From positions 2,294,001 through 2,358,000 of the forward strand of contig JAPEIS010000010.1 of assembly GCA_029531795.1 (NCBI GenBank): a stretch of DNA of 64,000 nt. Reading direction: 5' to 3'. Source of the stretch: Sclerotinia nivalis. Taxonomy: Eukaryota; Ascomycota; Leotiomycetes; Helotiales; Sclerotiniaceae. Made by a program: the position numbers and the translations under genes. The notes beneath the pieces were generated by a model. That model was given only the letters and a program-made list of their open reading frames with translations. It made no database searches and was not told the origin of the DNA. Shown here piece after piece: positions 35,348 through 47,600 of this stretch (position 1 is its first letter; every line of letters begins with the position of its first letter).

Positions 35348-36640
35348 GATAAAAAAATAAATCAAAAAATGAATAAATATAAATCATTACAGTTCAATTT
35401 TATGAATAACAAATCTCTATTCGTTAAAACCATTATATTTTTTGTATATAAAAACCCTTTTACTATTACAAATCTCATTGATAATGGATATTTCAAAGAA
35501 ACCTTCGCTAATCATTCTTTTATTCTCAAATACAATATTGAAATATAATTCTTATCCTTTCCTTGCAAGCTTCGATTTATCAATAGAAAGATTGTTAACA
35601 GAATTATAGAATATTTTGTAATAGAAATCGTTATAAAAGATCATTATAAATATTGATCTTTTTATATCATCCAATTTTCATTAAAGATACCATTAATTTT
35701 TGACTTACTATAATTGCAATACTATAATCCTATTATCAATTGAACGGAAATGAGTTTAATATTCTTTTCAAACTATTGTATTTCCAATTATTCAATGTAT
35801 TATAATTCAAAGTTAGTTATTGTATTAACGATCCCATTTTTGGCCAAAGAACAAAAGGATCTAGCAAAAATTACCCCATAATAGATTATCGATGTTATCA
35901 AACCTTTAAATAAATTCCTTATTGATTTTGATATAAAAACTAAATATACGGATTATAAATATTGCTCTTTCTATATTGAAGGTTGTCCAAAGAATGATAT
36001 CGATTTTCTATCTATTCAAATGCCTTCTATTTTTAAAGGAGTTTTTTATAAAAAACCTTTTATCGAAGAGATACCAAATAAAGATTATATATTATAATTT
36101 GATGATTCTTCTATTAATCTTGAATTTCAGTAAGATCTGATATTTGATGTAAATCATTATCGAATAAAGTATTATAGGAAATTAGATAATCAAATACAAA
36201 TGATCCTCAATTATCTATATCCAAAATCGATTTTGAAGGTTACAAATCGATATCGCCTTATTTACAATCCAAAAAACCGTTTGCCCTTCCTTTTTATTGA
36301 GGAACTCCCTATATCCGTTTACAAGAATACAAACCCAAATATAAATAATATTCGTTGATTACAAGTTTCTAACTTTGTTTCGTTCTATCAACAAAATAAC
36401 ATTCGGATTATTCGATTGATATAAGATAAATTGAATACTATATAGAAAACTATTGAACAAGATTATCTACGATAAACTACATTATTCCCGATATTTACAG
36501 AAAAGGATTTTCGATCGATTTTACAAAAACAGAATAATATAACAGAAATACTTTCTAAAACTCTATTACAATTTTATGATTTTGTATACGATTACTATAA
36601 ACCATTCCATCTGCAAAAGGTCTCTGAAACTGATATCGAC
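35348..36640 (+). pseudogene. protease and linker relic of G
   Basis: Resumes after H. Active-site loop NLIDNGYFKETFANHSFIL near 35485 keeps Asp and Gly of D-[ST]-G with Ser changed to Asn. A second block IPLIFDLL with LQYYNPIINW follows near 35690-35740, as in retroviral-type proteases (I-L-G region) of chromoviruses. The linker to RT is long, as in H. Confidence 0.72.
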
Positions 36641-38340
36641 AAATTTTTAATCAGCAAGCCTTCCCTCAATGACGATCAAATATAATAAAGGCTTTTTATA
36701 TAATTATAAGATAAACTTCCCGCTTTTCTTCCATATTATACAAATAGATTACCACCTCATCGAATTTAGAACTACAAAATTGAATTGATGTTTAATAAAG
36801 AATCATTTTACTTCAAAAATTGTTTTTTATTGTTAATAGAATTAATAATAATATATAAATGATTCAATGATAATCTTTTCAAAGAATTCATTCGGGAATC
36901 GAGATCGCAATACATTTCTCCTTTGCTATTGATTGCCAAATCTAGAAGGGGGGTCTATATTTATCAAGATTATTAAGGATTCAATAACGTTATTATAAAG
37001 AATCGCTATCCATTATCTATTGTTTGTGAAACACTAGATGCTTTCTACAATATAAAAATTTACACCAAGTTTGATATCATTACAATGTTCAACAAATTGC
37101 GGATTATCGAAAAGAATAAATAGAAAACTATATTCATTATTCGTTTTGATCATTTTGAATCCTTAATTATACCTTTCGGTTTCTGCAATATATTTACATT
37201 GTTTCAATATTATATTAATTATACACTTTTCGACGAATTAGACAAGTATTGTACTGTATATCTCGATAATATCTTAATCTACTCCGATAATCCTATAAAG
37301 CATAAGAAGTATATTTATCAAATGATTCAAAAACTAATAAACGCTGGATTACAGATTGATATTAACAAATGCAAATTCGAAATTATAAAAACAAAATATC
37401 TGGATCTTATCATTACAATCGAGAATATCGAAATAAATCAAAAAAAGATCACAATTATTATATCTTAAGAATTGTCTTTGTATATAAAGGATTTACAACG
37501 ATTTTTTGATTTCGTTAACTTCTATCAACGTTTTATAAAAGATTTTTCAAAGATTTATTACTCTTTCAATGATCTCTTACGAAAGAACATTACATAAGAT
37601 TGAAATACAAATTATACAAAAGCTTTTAATACTTTAAAAAGGGCTTTCACAACAACGCCGATTTTGATATACTTCGATTACAAACGGAAAATTGTTTTGG
37701 AAACCGATATTTCCGATTAGATTTTAGAAGGAATTCTTTCGCAATACAATGATAATAACATTTTATATCCAATCGCTTATTTTTCATCTAAACATACAAC
37801 AGCAAAATACAATTATAAGATCTATAACAAGGAACTACTCGTTATTATCAAAACAATAAAAGAATAATATTCGGAACTCCAAAATTCATAAAAAGAATTC
37901 GAAATTCTCACTAATCACAAAAACCTCGAATATTTTATAACTATAAAGGCTCTCAATCAATAGCAAATACAAAAATCCGAATTTCTATCTCAATATAATT
38001 TCCGTATAATCTATCGACCAAGAAACAAAGCTATTCGACCAAACACACTCAATAGAAAACACAAAGATCGATTATATCACTCTAATCCAAACGATGAACA
38101 TCTAAAGAATCAAGAACACATTATCCTCCTCTAGGATTATTTTGATATCGATCTTTATAAAGATTTGATTGAATATATCAATTTGGTATCGATAAAAATA
38201 ATAATACCATTTCACAATCAACCAATTGATACCCTAATCGATATAGTATATACTAGATCCGATATCGCAAATCAATTTATCTTTGCTTTTAATAATTCAT
38301 CGATAACTAAATAACCAAAAAAACATTATAAAACTCTTTG
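36641..38340 (+). pseudogene. reverse transcriptase and RNase H relic of G
   Basis: RT: SPLLLIAKSRRGVYIYQDY, NRYPLSIVCETLDAFYNIK, FDHFESLIIPFGFCN, then 37199-37468 with TVYLDNILIYSDN (YLDD to YLDN as in H) and KYLDLIITIENIEIN. RNase [50 protein letters not shown]. Few frameshifts; most damage is stops at CAA or TGG positions. Confidence 0.85.
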
Positions 38341-39605
38341 AATCGTTATATAGGATTATTCGATCCAAAATAATAGAATTTACTACCAGGATAACCTTTG
38401 GATCCTACCAAACAATAAACTCAAACTCCAAATTATCTATCGGATTTATTCTTCTGATCCTGTTAATCATCTTGATCGAATTAAAACGATCGATCTTGTC
38501 TCTCATATATACTAATAATCTAATATACATTTGGAAATCGCATTCTATATAAAGACCTACAAACTTTGTACTCGTATCAAATCGTTTAAATCGATATCTC
38601 CTGGATTTTTGAAATCACTGTCTATCTCTTTTCGTATATAATCTAATATCTCAATCGATTATATTATACTATTCCCAAATTGTATTCGCTATAATTCTAT
38701 CTATAAATATATCTTAATAGTAATCTACAAATTAACTAAAATGAAACATTTCATCGATATATATATATTAACAATAAAAAAACTAATCGATACCTTCATT
38801 AGCTATATTTATACATTTCATAAACTTCCAGACAATATCATTTCCGATCGGAGAACGCAATTCGTATCAGGATTCTGATCACAACTTTCGGAACGATTGA
38901 GAATTACCTTAAAACACTTTTCAACTTTTCATCCTCAAACAGATAATCAAACCGAATATATTAATTCGGTTCTGGAACAGTATTTACAAGCTTTTGTTAA
39001 CTACTATCAAAATGATTGATTGGATTAGCTATTCTTAGTTGAGTTTGTATTCAATAATATAATTTCTAAAACAATTGATTGCTTATTCTTTTTCGCCAAT
39101 TATAATTTTAATCCGCATTTAGACATTAAGCCTAGTAAACTTTGTTTATTGGATATAACTTTAATACAAAAACAGAAATTCTTTAAAGGAAATCGAATTA
39201 CAGATTGTATAAAATATATCTTGAAACAACTTCGTATTTTTGTACAACAGACAATTGCTATTTATAAAAACTATACTAACCGATACCGCTTTGATTCATC
39301 TCACTATACAATCGACCAAAAAATCTATATCAATATCAAGAATATGAAGACCTTATGTAAAACAAAGAAGCTAGATAATAAATGAATCGATTTTTACAAG
39401 ATTATCAAAGTTTATCCTTATATTTATCTTATTCAATTATCTAAAAATATTAAAATCTTCTTTATTTTCCATTATTCTTTTTTACTTCTAGTCTATACTA
39501 ATTCTCACTTTCCAACTCAAACAATAATTAACGAATCAGAATCTTTGATTATATAGGATAGAATTTTGAAACAGAACAACGATAAAAATAAGTTTGTTCA
39601 AAAAT
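38341..39605 (+). pseudogene. integrase relic of G
   Basis: HHCC part near 38400-38580, then core blocks IVIYKLTKMKHFIDI, NIISDRRTQFVSGF and FHPQTDNQTEYINSVLEQYL with the catalytic Asp of the second block and the Glu region kept. 39149-39385 is open (YRFDSSHYTIDQKIYINIKN), the basic part after the core. This is the best preserved integrase in the window. Confidence 0.85.
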
Positions 39606-39775
39606 GAATATTTGAAAAAGTTCTAGATAATCACGATAAGGATGATCATCATTATTTGATCAAATGGAAACACTACACATCAACTTCACAACCAACTAAT
39701 GATTTAAAGAATAACAAGAAAGTTCTTATCGAATATCATCGCCTTCATCCAGAAAAGCCAGAGCCGCCAGCTTAG
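39606..39775 (+). pseudogene. chromodomain relic of G
   Basis: IFEKVLDNHDKDDHHYLIKW then KHYTSTSQPTNDLKNNKKVL and IEYHRLHPEKPEPPA. No stop within the domain. Trp and the H-P-E-K-P end are as in fungal chromoviruses. A stop follows at about 39774. Confidence 0.85.
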
Positions 39776-40077
39776 ATCCTAAAACACCCCGATACTGCTA
39801 TATTGAAACCGGAACCACAAAATTTACAATCAAAATCATACAGTACAATTGCTATACCCACTCTACGAAGATCCACTCACATCAAGACTATTCGTTTCGC
39901 CTAAAAGTATATTATATATTATTACAATTGGAGATATAGCATTTGGATTATCATATATTGAAAAATATAACATCATTAAAGAATACTATACGTTTTTATT
40001 CAGGGACTTAATTAAAGGAAAGGACCTATATTTTTTCTTTATTTTTTAACATCCATTTGAAATCAAATAGGTTTTTT
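39776..40077 (+). other. 3' region of G
   Basis: Contains a 66-codon open stretch (39849-40049) that I do not recognise; in another frame a run of Ser/Thr/Pro continues from the chromodomain. Probably the pol tail and 3' untranslated region. Confidence 0.4.
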
Positions 40078-40090
40078 GAAAAGGAGATAC
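40078..40090 (+). promoter_or_regulatory. Polypurine tract of G
   Basis: gaaaaggagatac immediately before the 3' LTR. It fixes the plus orientation of G. Confidence 0.75.
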
Positions 40091-40253
40091 TATTACAGAT
40101 TCATCTCCCTTCACCTATACATAATCATATATACCTTAAACACATATACATACACTCACTTCTATATAATCAGATCACCTCCTTGACCTTCTTCCTCTCC
40201 TTGTAATACAATTATAGATCAACCCTACATATACCTTTTCCCTCGCCGTAATA
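40091..40253 (+). repeat. 3' LTR of G (163 bp)
   Basis: Gap-free match to 26848-27010. Starts TATTACAGATTCATC where the 5' copy has TGTTACGGGTTCATC. Followed by TSD atatt. Confidence 0.93.
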
Positions 40254-40258
40254 ATATT

Positions 40259-41480
40259 ACTAACATCCTAAATATATTGTTCCAAAGTTTCTAAATAAAC
40301 CAATATATCATCCAAATAATAAATACAACAAATATCGAGATATTTTCTCAATACATTGTTTACCAAATACATATATATTACCAATACATTAATTAACCCA
40401 AATGATATAACCTAATACTCGTATAATCCGTATCGTATTCTGAATACTGTTTTCTATTCTTCATCTTTCTTTATTCTGATTAGATAGAAACCGTTTCGTA
40501 AATCAAACTTGGAAAAGATCTTAACTTTCCTCAATCGATCTCTCAATTCTATAACTAATGAAAATGGATATCGATTCTTAATTATTATATCGTTAAATTT
40601 ACGATAATCTATATATAACCTTTTAGTTTTATTCTTTTTAAATATATATAATATAGGGCTAGCTACCTATAAAATGGATTCTCTAATCTATTCTTTTTTT
40701 AAACTATTATTAATATATTCTTTGAGTATCCTTAAATCTCCTTCCGATATTTAATAAATAAATCCGAATAAAGATATCTTCTCTTCCATTAGCATTATTT
40801 CGTAATCCCATAATTTGTATTCTGATAAAGCCTCATAGCCCTTTCGTTTTTCGAAAAGTTTCGCATATTTTATATACTCCATTAGTATATCCATTAATAA
40901 AAAATCCTAAATTCGATATTCTACATCGATAGAATTATTCGCTTTCAACTCTCTAAAATATATATTCAGTCTCGCAGACTTATACATATCTCGATAATCG
41001 CAATTATATTAATCAAATATCAAAGTTCCTCGATTCCAATTAATATTGGGGTTATACTATATCAACTATAGTATATTTAATATAATCTAATAATTCCCCA
41101 ATAAAATCATATCAAATTATATAAACTCGTAATATTTATCTATCTACATTTCCGTTAGCTTAATCTTTATTCGTACTATCCTATTCTCAATATCAATTAA
41201 TTATCCATCTACTAATTACAACGCATATAAGTATTTCTTTATTTGAAACCTTATACCAGCTTTTTATATAACTTCTTATATAATAAAATTTCCGATTGCT
41301 CTAAAATCTATCATAACTCTAAACCAATATTCATTGATTATAACCTTCAGATTGATCTATTCGTTGTATCCTATAACATTTAATTGTTTATTTTGATCCG
41401 TTCGATTGATTTAATCAATTTGATCAATTTGATCAATTAAGCGATTTAATTGACCGGATAGAGAAACATTCCAATAATCT
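40259..41480 (-). pseudogene. protease and reverse transcriptase relic of D
   Basis: Minus strand, right to left: protease block FRAIGNFII with QLVDG and a second block NYQIILNILQ-x-IQYNPNINWNRGTL; RT blocks EGDLRILKEYINNSLKKE, PILYIFKKNKTKRLYIDYRK, SKFDLRNGFYLIRIKKDEE, FGLINVLVIYMYLVNNVLRK and the catalytic CIYYLDDILVYLE at about 40300-40330, both Asp intact. G interrupts the gene just after this; the rest is at 26842 downward. Confidence 0.85.
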
Positions 41481-43064
41481 TCTTCCTTATCATTTGTAAT
41501 TATTTAACCAATTAAAACCTCATTATTGAATATGTTTTTCCATTTGATAACTAAAAACAATCCTTATATAACCCAAAGAAAATAACCTATTACCTATAGA
41601 AATTATATAATTTGGATTTACATCAAATATTCATCCTTTATCTATTATACTAAATATATCTTATATATAGAATGATTAATATTGTAATAAAAATAAATGA
41701 CTTTCTATATTTCTTCTTGTTCTAGTATTTTTATATAATAATACAAGGTTCTTTCAACAAAGGAAAAATTGATTATAATTCTATACTATAAGATTCTGTA
41801 TTTATCGATAATTCTTGCCTTATAGATTTCTTCTTCTATAACACCTTTCATATTTAAATTGTCGTTGTAAATGCCTTCATTTGTTTCTTCAAATTTCCAA
41901 ATTCGACGATTCCATTTATCGATATACTATATAATCCAAAGTTCCTTTGAACTTGACTTTCGATCGATCTACAAAATTAACTCTTTTTCTGAATCTTTTA
42001 ATTCTTTGAATTGATTATCCTTTAATTATTCTTTAAAATCTAAATCCATACAATTTAAAATATATAACTGAAATACGAATATCATATTGAATTATTTTTT
42101 GCTTTTTTAAGGTTTCTTATTCCGATTAAAATTTCCTTGTTTCTTTTGACGATAAATAACAACTTTATATCCTGATTATCTATATTCAAAACATAACTTT
42201 TCATTTCTATATTTATCCATTTCTTTCTTAAATGACTTTCTTCGAATAATAACATCCAATTCCATCGAATCTCTATAACTTTCATTTCTAACTTAACATC
42301 GTTTCCCTTCATTTCACTTGTAATTCTGATCTGAATGGTTTTAGAACTTCTTATCTCGCTGGTATTCGTAAAGCTAATTGTCGATCTTAATTGCAAGTTC
42401 TATTATTTCATTAATATTTATAAATTCGATACCTTTTGTAAATTCCAATTTTATATAATCCTTAAAACTACAATAGAAATGATTTAACAAAGCCTACTAA
42501 TTCTATCCAATTTGATTAATATATCGCTTGAATTCCGTAATATAATTGATTACTACTTCGATTTGTTTTAAAACGAATAAATTTCGTTCGATTATCTTGA
42601 CTTCATCGATATTCCCAAATACTCGTCCGATTTCTTTTTTGAATCCTACAAAGCTTTCAAAAATGATTCGTATAACTATTATACAATGATCTCTAGATTT
42701 GATGAAATAATCTTTAAAATAAAATTAAATCCATTTAACTGCTTCTTTACAAAAATAAAAAAAAGCATACAAACTATAATTATCGGGAATTACAAATTTT
42801 GTAGTATTGAATTTGAAGTATATTTCGATTTGAAATAAAAAGGTTTCGAATTTCCTTCGATTACTGTAATACTTATCGAATATTACTACTCGTAAGGTTT
42901 CTATAATCTATACTAAGACAAAATCGGCATCTAATAGTTCGATATCGTTGTCGTTATCGTCGTTATTATTATTATTCGGGGGAGTACTAATAATAGAGTC
43001 TTGCAAAAATATAACGAAATGAGATATACCAAATCGGTATTTAAACTAATAAGGATACTCAAAA
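41481..43064 (-). pseudogene. gag relic of D
   Basis: Minus-strand reading contains VKKQLNGFNFILKIISSNLE near 42700 and the open piece 42082-42396, rich in Lys, Glu and Ile (KGNDVKLEMKVIEIRWNWML). A low-complexity Gln-Ile-Asp repeat (QIDQID) near 41410-41440 separates gag from protease. No zinc knuckle was recognised. The primer binding site should be just left of 43065 but is not identifiable. Confidence 0.55.
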
Positions 43065-43550
43065 TATTACACCATTACAATCCTTTATTACTAAGAAATA
43101 ATCAAAAGATTTATAAAAAGATTATAATGATTTCTACTAAAGATCAAATAGAGATTTAATGAGAATAAAGATATAACGATTGTATTATATAATAATTATA
43201 ATATTTAAATTAATGATTATTCTTGAATACAAAGCCCTACAAATAAGGGAGTCCATTCTGTTTATATAGACCTCTATACTCAGGAGTCTTAAAAGTCCTC
43301 AAAGCTTCAATGCTCTAGGAACGCTAAAAGTCTTCGAAACTCCAATACTCCAGAAGCATTGAAAGCCTTCGAAACTCCAATACTCTAGGAGCGCTAAAAG
43401 CCTTCGAAACTCCAATACTCTATTACATGATCTGATACTAATATAGCCTGTATTCATTTGTTCCTACGACCACCTTAATCTTATACTAATTCGATCAAAT
43501 CATAACGTGTACTCACACGATCAGTTATTATAAGATCTGTGATCGTAACA
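43065..43550 (-). repeat. 5' LTR of D (486 bp)
   Basis: Plus-strand ends TATTACACCATTAC and GATCGTAACA. Matches the left LTR except for transitions and one additional 35-bp unit (four units at 43282-43421). Followed by TSD ctggg. Confidence 0.93.
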
Positions 43551-43555
43551 CTGGG

Positions 43556-44240
43556 TTATAGACCAATATCAATAAATATGAATTCAGTATCAAAAGGATT
43601 AAATATCTTGATTTCATTATCTCAATAGAAGGAGTAGAGATCGATTCCGAAAAAATTGAGATTGTTAAAAAATGGAAAGCTCTTACAAATGTTCAAGGAG
43701 TATAATCCTTTTTAGAGTTTTGCAATTTTTATAAATATTTTATTCAAAATTTCGGACGAATCGTTTATTCATTAAACAATCTAACAAAAAAGGATTCTTT
43801 ATATATATAGGATAGCAATTATATTATTACTTTCGATTGTTTTAAAAAGATAATACTTTAAGTCTTTATTCTAAAGTATTATCAATTATATCTACAAACT
43901 ATAATCGAAATTGATACTTCAAATAGTATTATCGGAGGAGTGCTCTTTCAATTATACAATGATAATCAATGGCACTCTATCGCTTTCTTTATCAAAACAA
44001 TACTTTTAGTTGAAATGAATTATATGATATTCGATAAAAAGATATTTGCTATTATCAAAGTTTTCAAAACTTGAAGGGCAAAACTCATTGGGTCTTTTTA
44101 CTATATAAAGATTGTGATAAACTATAAAGCCTTAGAATACTTTATAATAAAGAAAACATTAAATCAATGATAGGCTGGATAATCTGAAATCCTGGTAAAC
44201 TTCTGGTTTGAGATATTATACTGAGTAGGAGTAAATAATG
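43556..44240 (+). pseudogene. reverse transcriptase end and RNase H relic of J1
   Basis: Picks up exactly where 23486 stopped: TNINKYEFSIKRIKYLDFII then ISIEGVEIDSEKIEIVKKW, and FLEFCNFYKYFIQNFGRIVY. RNase H: a EIDTSNSIIGGVLFQ block near 43910 and YMIFDKKIFAIIKVFK. This continuity across 20 kb confirms that D with its contents is an insertion. Confidence 0.87.
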
Positions 44241-44698
44241 CTAATGCAGCGGATACTTTGAACTATTACGATCAGGAAATGAAAGCCCAAGAAACACTAC
44301 GCTCTAAGCAATATATTCAGACCTTGTTTTTATCAGAAGTTCTTGATAAAAAGATATTGAACGAACTCAGTATAAAGGGAGGGAAGGTAATTACTATTTT
44401 AATTATTGAAGCAGAAGAATTTGATTTTGTAGATTGTATTCTATAAACTAATCGTATATACTCATCTATATAATCAGAATGTGATTTGGTAATTAATTTG
44501 AAAAAAGGATATTCAATATGTAATAATTTATTATTATACAAAGATCAATTGGTTATATTCGATATAGATAACCTTTGTATTAGTCTTATAGAAGAAGTTC
44601 ATATCTAGATCTTTTCAGTTTATTCTGGTAAAATCAAAACAAAGTTGATTATAAAGAAGCGGTACTTTTGAAAGGGAATGGCCGATTATATCGATCAG
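44241..44698 (+). pseudogene. integrase N-terminal relic of J1
   Basis: Linker with LNYYDQEMKAQETLRSKQYI (open piece 44258-44446), then the H-H-C-C region with YSGKIKTKLIIKKRYF and GMADYIDQY before the Tc1 insertion. The linker before the integrase domain is normal for fungal gypsy elements. Several frameshifts. Confidence 0.72.
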
Positions 44699-44700
44699 TA

Positions 44701-46078
44701 CAGTAACCGTGCACTGATAATGGCCGAAAACGCGTAAATATAAATTTTTACGCATTTCATTTCTATAATCTATATTCTATTTATTAATTATGCTATCACA
44801 ATGCATTCTATTAAGATCAATTGATAATAATAATGTTCCTCAAAAGTATCTTAGCCTATATAATCGTAATAGAATTATTGGAAAAGCTTTAGAAGGTGTA
44901 GGATCTATTAAAATTGCGAATGATCTTGGAATAGCCTATATTATTATATATAACACTATTAAGATGAATCAATTGTACAATAAAGGCAAATCCTTATTCA
45001 AAAAAACCCTGATAGAAGTATTATTCAGAAAGAGACGAATGTATAGTGATACAGCATATACGTTTATAGTCCAAATCGATCTATTAGGAAATCATTACAG
45101 TTTGTAGGCTTGATTGCAAAAGAGATATTATCAAGAGGATCTTTTATGCATATAGAATAAATAATTGGAGAGCTAGAAAGAGGCCTGAACTTATATCAGA
45201 ATATGTATTTAAACAGTTTGTATAGTGTTTAGTGTAAAAAGGCTTTACAATAAAGGAATGGGGTTTAATCTTCAGTCGGACGAGTGCTTTGTAGAGTGGG
45301 GGCGGGGTAAAAAACAGGAATGGGTCTTTCACTCTTCCTTTCAAAAATGGGATCGGAATATGGTTCAAATATATTCTTCAAAGAAGAATATGAAGATTAT
45401 AGTCTGGGGAGGCTTTTGTGATACCGAAAGGAGCAATCTCTATATTATAAATAGAGATTTTGAATCCAAAAAGTTTGGGTATAATGCCAATTCATATTTG
45501 GAGATGCCTGATGCAGAAATCGAATCTATTTTCGAAGGATTGAATTCAGGGTATCAATTTATATAAAATAATACTTCTATATATACTATTTGCAAAATAA
45601 AAGTATAGTTTCGAGAGAAAAGTATTCTATTAATTCAAGATTGGTTTTTTTATAGCCCTGATCTGAATCCTATAGAATATATTTGGTGGTATCTAAAAGT
45701 ACATGTTTTTGAGATGTTTCTTGATTTTGCTATAGATAAAAGCATTTCAGAATATGCTAAATAAAGATTGAAGAGTGCTTTACAAGCAGCTTGGAATACA
45801 TTGGATGATGGGTTATTCGAAAAATTGGGGGCTAGTATGTCGAATAGAATAGAGGCCTATATTGCAGCTGATAGCTAGCATACTAAATATTGAAGATTTA
45901 AAGTAGGGTAACAATATAATTTTTTTATATTATTAAAATATATATATAGATCTCAAATATATCAAAATTTTATATTAAAATAATGAAACATTGATTTAAT
46001 AAATAAGATTGAATAGAATGATATTGATAAATAATTCCGGGTGAAATCCGGCCGGCCATTATCTGTGCGTAAGTACTG
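44701..46078 (+). mobile_element. Tc1/mariner element (1378 bp)
   Basis: Flanked by TA on each side (44699-44700, 46079-46080), the Tc1/mariner target duplication. Terminal inverted repeats of 26 bp are at 44701-44726 and 46053-46078; both start CAGTA and end GATAATGGCCG, with differences in between. It interrupts the J1 integrase between DYIDQY and the D-N-C-I-T-Y-Y block. It is less AT-rich than its surroundings, so it is probably a later arrival or a poor RIP target. Confidence 0.93.
44790..45885 (+). pseudogene. Tc1-type transposase relic
   Basis: N-terminal helix-turn-helix: RNRIIGKALEGVGSIKIAND then LGIAYIIIYNTIKMNQL (44790-45107). After frameshifts near 45030 and 45270 the DDE core is open at 45225-45566: SDECFVEWGRGKKQEWVF with the first Asp, MKIIVWGGF, and EAEI-type helices. 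The second catalytic position (Q-D-N-A-S in relatives) reads stop-N-N-T-S, so Asp is now Asn. The last block is SPDLNPIEYIWWYLK, with Glu kept. The protein would cut and paste DNA at TA. It is inactive. Confidence 0.88.
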
Positions 46079-46080
46079 TA

Positions 46081-46863
46081 TATCGACAATTGTATCACTT
46101 ACTACAATTATTATATTTTAAGAGACCGAATACTTGGTTTCTTGTATTCGTTGTCTATCCCTGTTAGATCTTGGGCAGATGTATCGATAGACTTCAAATC
46201 ATTTCCAAAGGACAAATATAGATACAATAATGTTTTTGTGATTGTCGATAGATTATCGAAATAATCAATATATATTCCTTATTATTATACTACAATTATT
46301 CAGGAAATGGTTTTAATGTATCTGAATTATATCTATCATTGGAAAGGTGCTTCAACTATTATCATATCCGATAGAGGTCTATAATTTATATTCAGCTTTT
46401 GAAACGAATTTATACGAATTCTAGATATCAAATTAAAGCTATTTATAGCTTATCATCCTTAAACAAATAAACAAACCGAAATCATAAATCAATATCTAAA
46501 TCAATGTCTCCGATTTTATATCAATTATTATCAAGATAATTGGTCGGAACTTTTGTATATAATGGATTATATACAGCTCATTATGCTTTACGAAAGTTTG
46601 GGAATGTTTTCTTTCGAGTTACAAAACGGATATTCCTCAACTATTTCTTTCGATTAGAACAGATTCTTTTTCAATACCCTTTACACAACGATAGAGAAGC
46701 TAAATCATACAAATATACAAGACTTTTTCAAATATATATATAAGGTTTGAAAGATGGTCAAAGATATCCTCTTCAAAGTACAACAGAAGAAAATGAAAGA
46801 TATCGATTGTTATCGAAGATCGATCGATTTTCAGATAGGAAATGAAATATATATTACTATTAG
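46081..46863 (+). pseudogene. integrase core relic of J1
   Basis: Continues the frame cut by Tc1. First Asp: ADVSIDFKSFPKDKYRYNN; then VFVIVDRLSK. Second Asp: TIIISDRGL with FIFSF. Glu block: TEIINQYLNQCLRFYINYYQ. After that the conserved GMFSFELQNGYS and the tail DIDCYRRSIDFQIGNEIYIT. Broken at 46864 by a solo LTR. Catalytic residues appear kept, but stops are frequent. Confidence 0.83.
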
Positions 46864-47149
46864 TGTTAAGATCACATAGGCAAAGAATCAATTAGTCGTA
46901 AAACCGTAGCCCAAACTTTTCATTACCCTTTCTAATCATGAATAAACTATTACTTTTAAGTTCAATCAATAAAGAGATATCAGAACGCCTATAGTTCGCC
47001 ACCATTCCTGTCCTTTCATAAACAATACAAAGAAGCTTGTTTACTAAACATTCCAAACTGATCGATGACGTTCCTACGCTGATGATTCGAAATGAGAACG
47101 CCTCCGTCTAGGTTTCTTGTTTTGACGAAACTGTTGCGTGATCGTAACA
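46864..47149. repeat. Solo LTR (286 bp), family not otherwise in window
   Basis: Starts TGTTAAGATCACA and ends TGATCGTAACA, termini that are inverse of each other over about 12 bp, with perfect TSD attag (46859-46863, 47150-47154). It interrupts the integrase-chromodomain linker of J1 (IGNEIYITI ... RNFITERFNRKLD). No interior is present. It does not match the D, G, H, J, K or M LTRs beyond the termini. It could also be a short non-autonomous element. Confidence 0.8.
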
Positions 47150-47154
47150 ATTAG

Positions 47155-47600
47155 GAATTTCATTACAGAACGATTTAATCGCAAGCTCGATCTACAAATG
47201 ACAGAGCTATACTATATTTTCGAAAAAATAGACTATTTGTATCGATTGGATCTTTCTGAAAGTATAAATATATATAAGATCTTCTCCCCCGATAAATTAC
47301 GAAAGATTACAGGAAATTCTGTTCCCAAACAATATAATGAATCTTTTCCTTCTATTGTAATTACTGTAGATACAGAATTCGAAGTGTAGCAAATCCTAGC
47401 TTTGAAGTTTCTCTGCGAATAAGTTTGATATAATGTAAAATGGGTAGAATACGATAACGATTCTGTATAGTATTATTATTCTGATGTTATATATATTTTA
47501 TACAAAATACAAGAGTTTCATATTCAAAATCCCGAAACTATAAAGCTCTCTAATCATCTTTTTGAATGAATAAAAGCTTGGGAGAATAATAACAACGATT
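47155..47600 (+). pseudogene. integrase tail and chromodomain relic of J1
   Basis: 47138-47389 is open: TERFNRKLDLQMTELYYIFE, the GPY/F-like region, then ESINIYKIFSPDKLRK and QYNESFPSIVITVDTEFEV. After stops the chromodomain follows: ILALKFL, YNVKWVEYDNDSV, YYYSDVIYILYKIQEFHIQN then PETIKLSNHLFE. The order and the F-H-x-x-N-P-x-x-x-K end are typical of fungal chromoviruses. Confidence 0.83.

Larger units (their letters stand above)
26848..40253 (+). mobile_element. Ty3/gypsy element G, host of H
   Basis: 163-bp LTRs at 26848-27010 and 40091-40253 with perfect TSD atatt (26843-26847, 40254-40258), inserted in the RT gene of D about 15 codons after its YLDD box. A purine tract (gaaaaggagatac, 40078-40090) abuts the 3' LTR and gives plus orientation. 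Own sequence is about 6.8 kb: gag, protease, RT, RNase H, integrase, chromodomain. It is related to H/I (same protease and chromodomain blocks) but has a different LTR. Confidence 0.93.
23487..43550 (-). mobile_element. Ty3/gypsy element D with antisense extra gene
   Basis: LTRs at 23487-23937 and 43065-43550, perfect TSD ctggg (23482-23486, 43551-43555). Orientation is minus: gag is near the right LTR and the chromodomain near the left one. A purine tract, read on the minus strand as tgagggatag (23938-23947), abuts the left LTR. Element G splits it inside RT. About 6.7 kb are its own sequence. Unlike the other gypsy elements here it carries a plus-strand reading frame between pol and the 3' LTR (23953-24495 or further). 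Confidence 0.92.

Noticed and set aside
39849..40049. 66-codon frame before the 3' LTR of G as an extra gene
   Set aside because: No counterpart in H or I, starts in the pol tail region, no recognisable motif.
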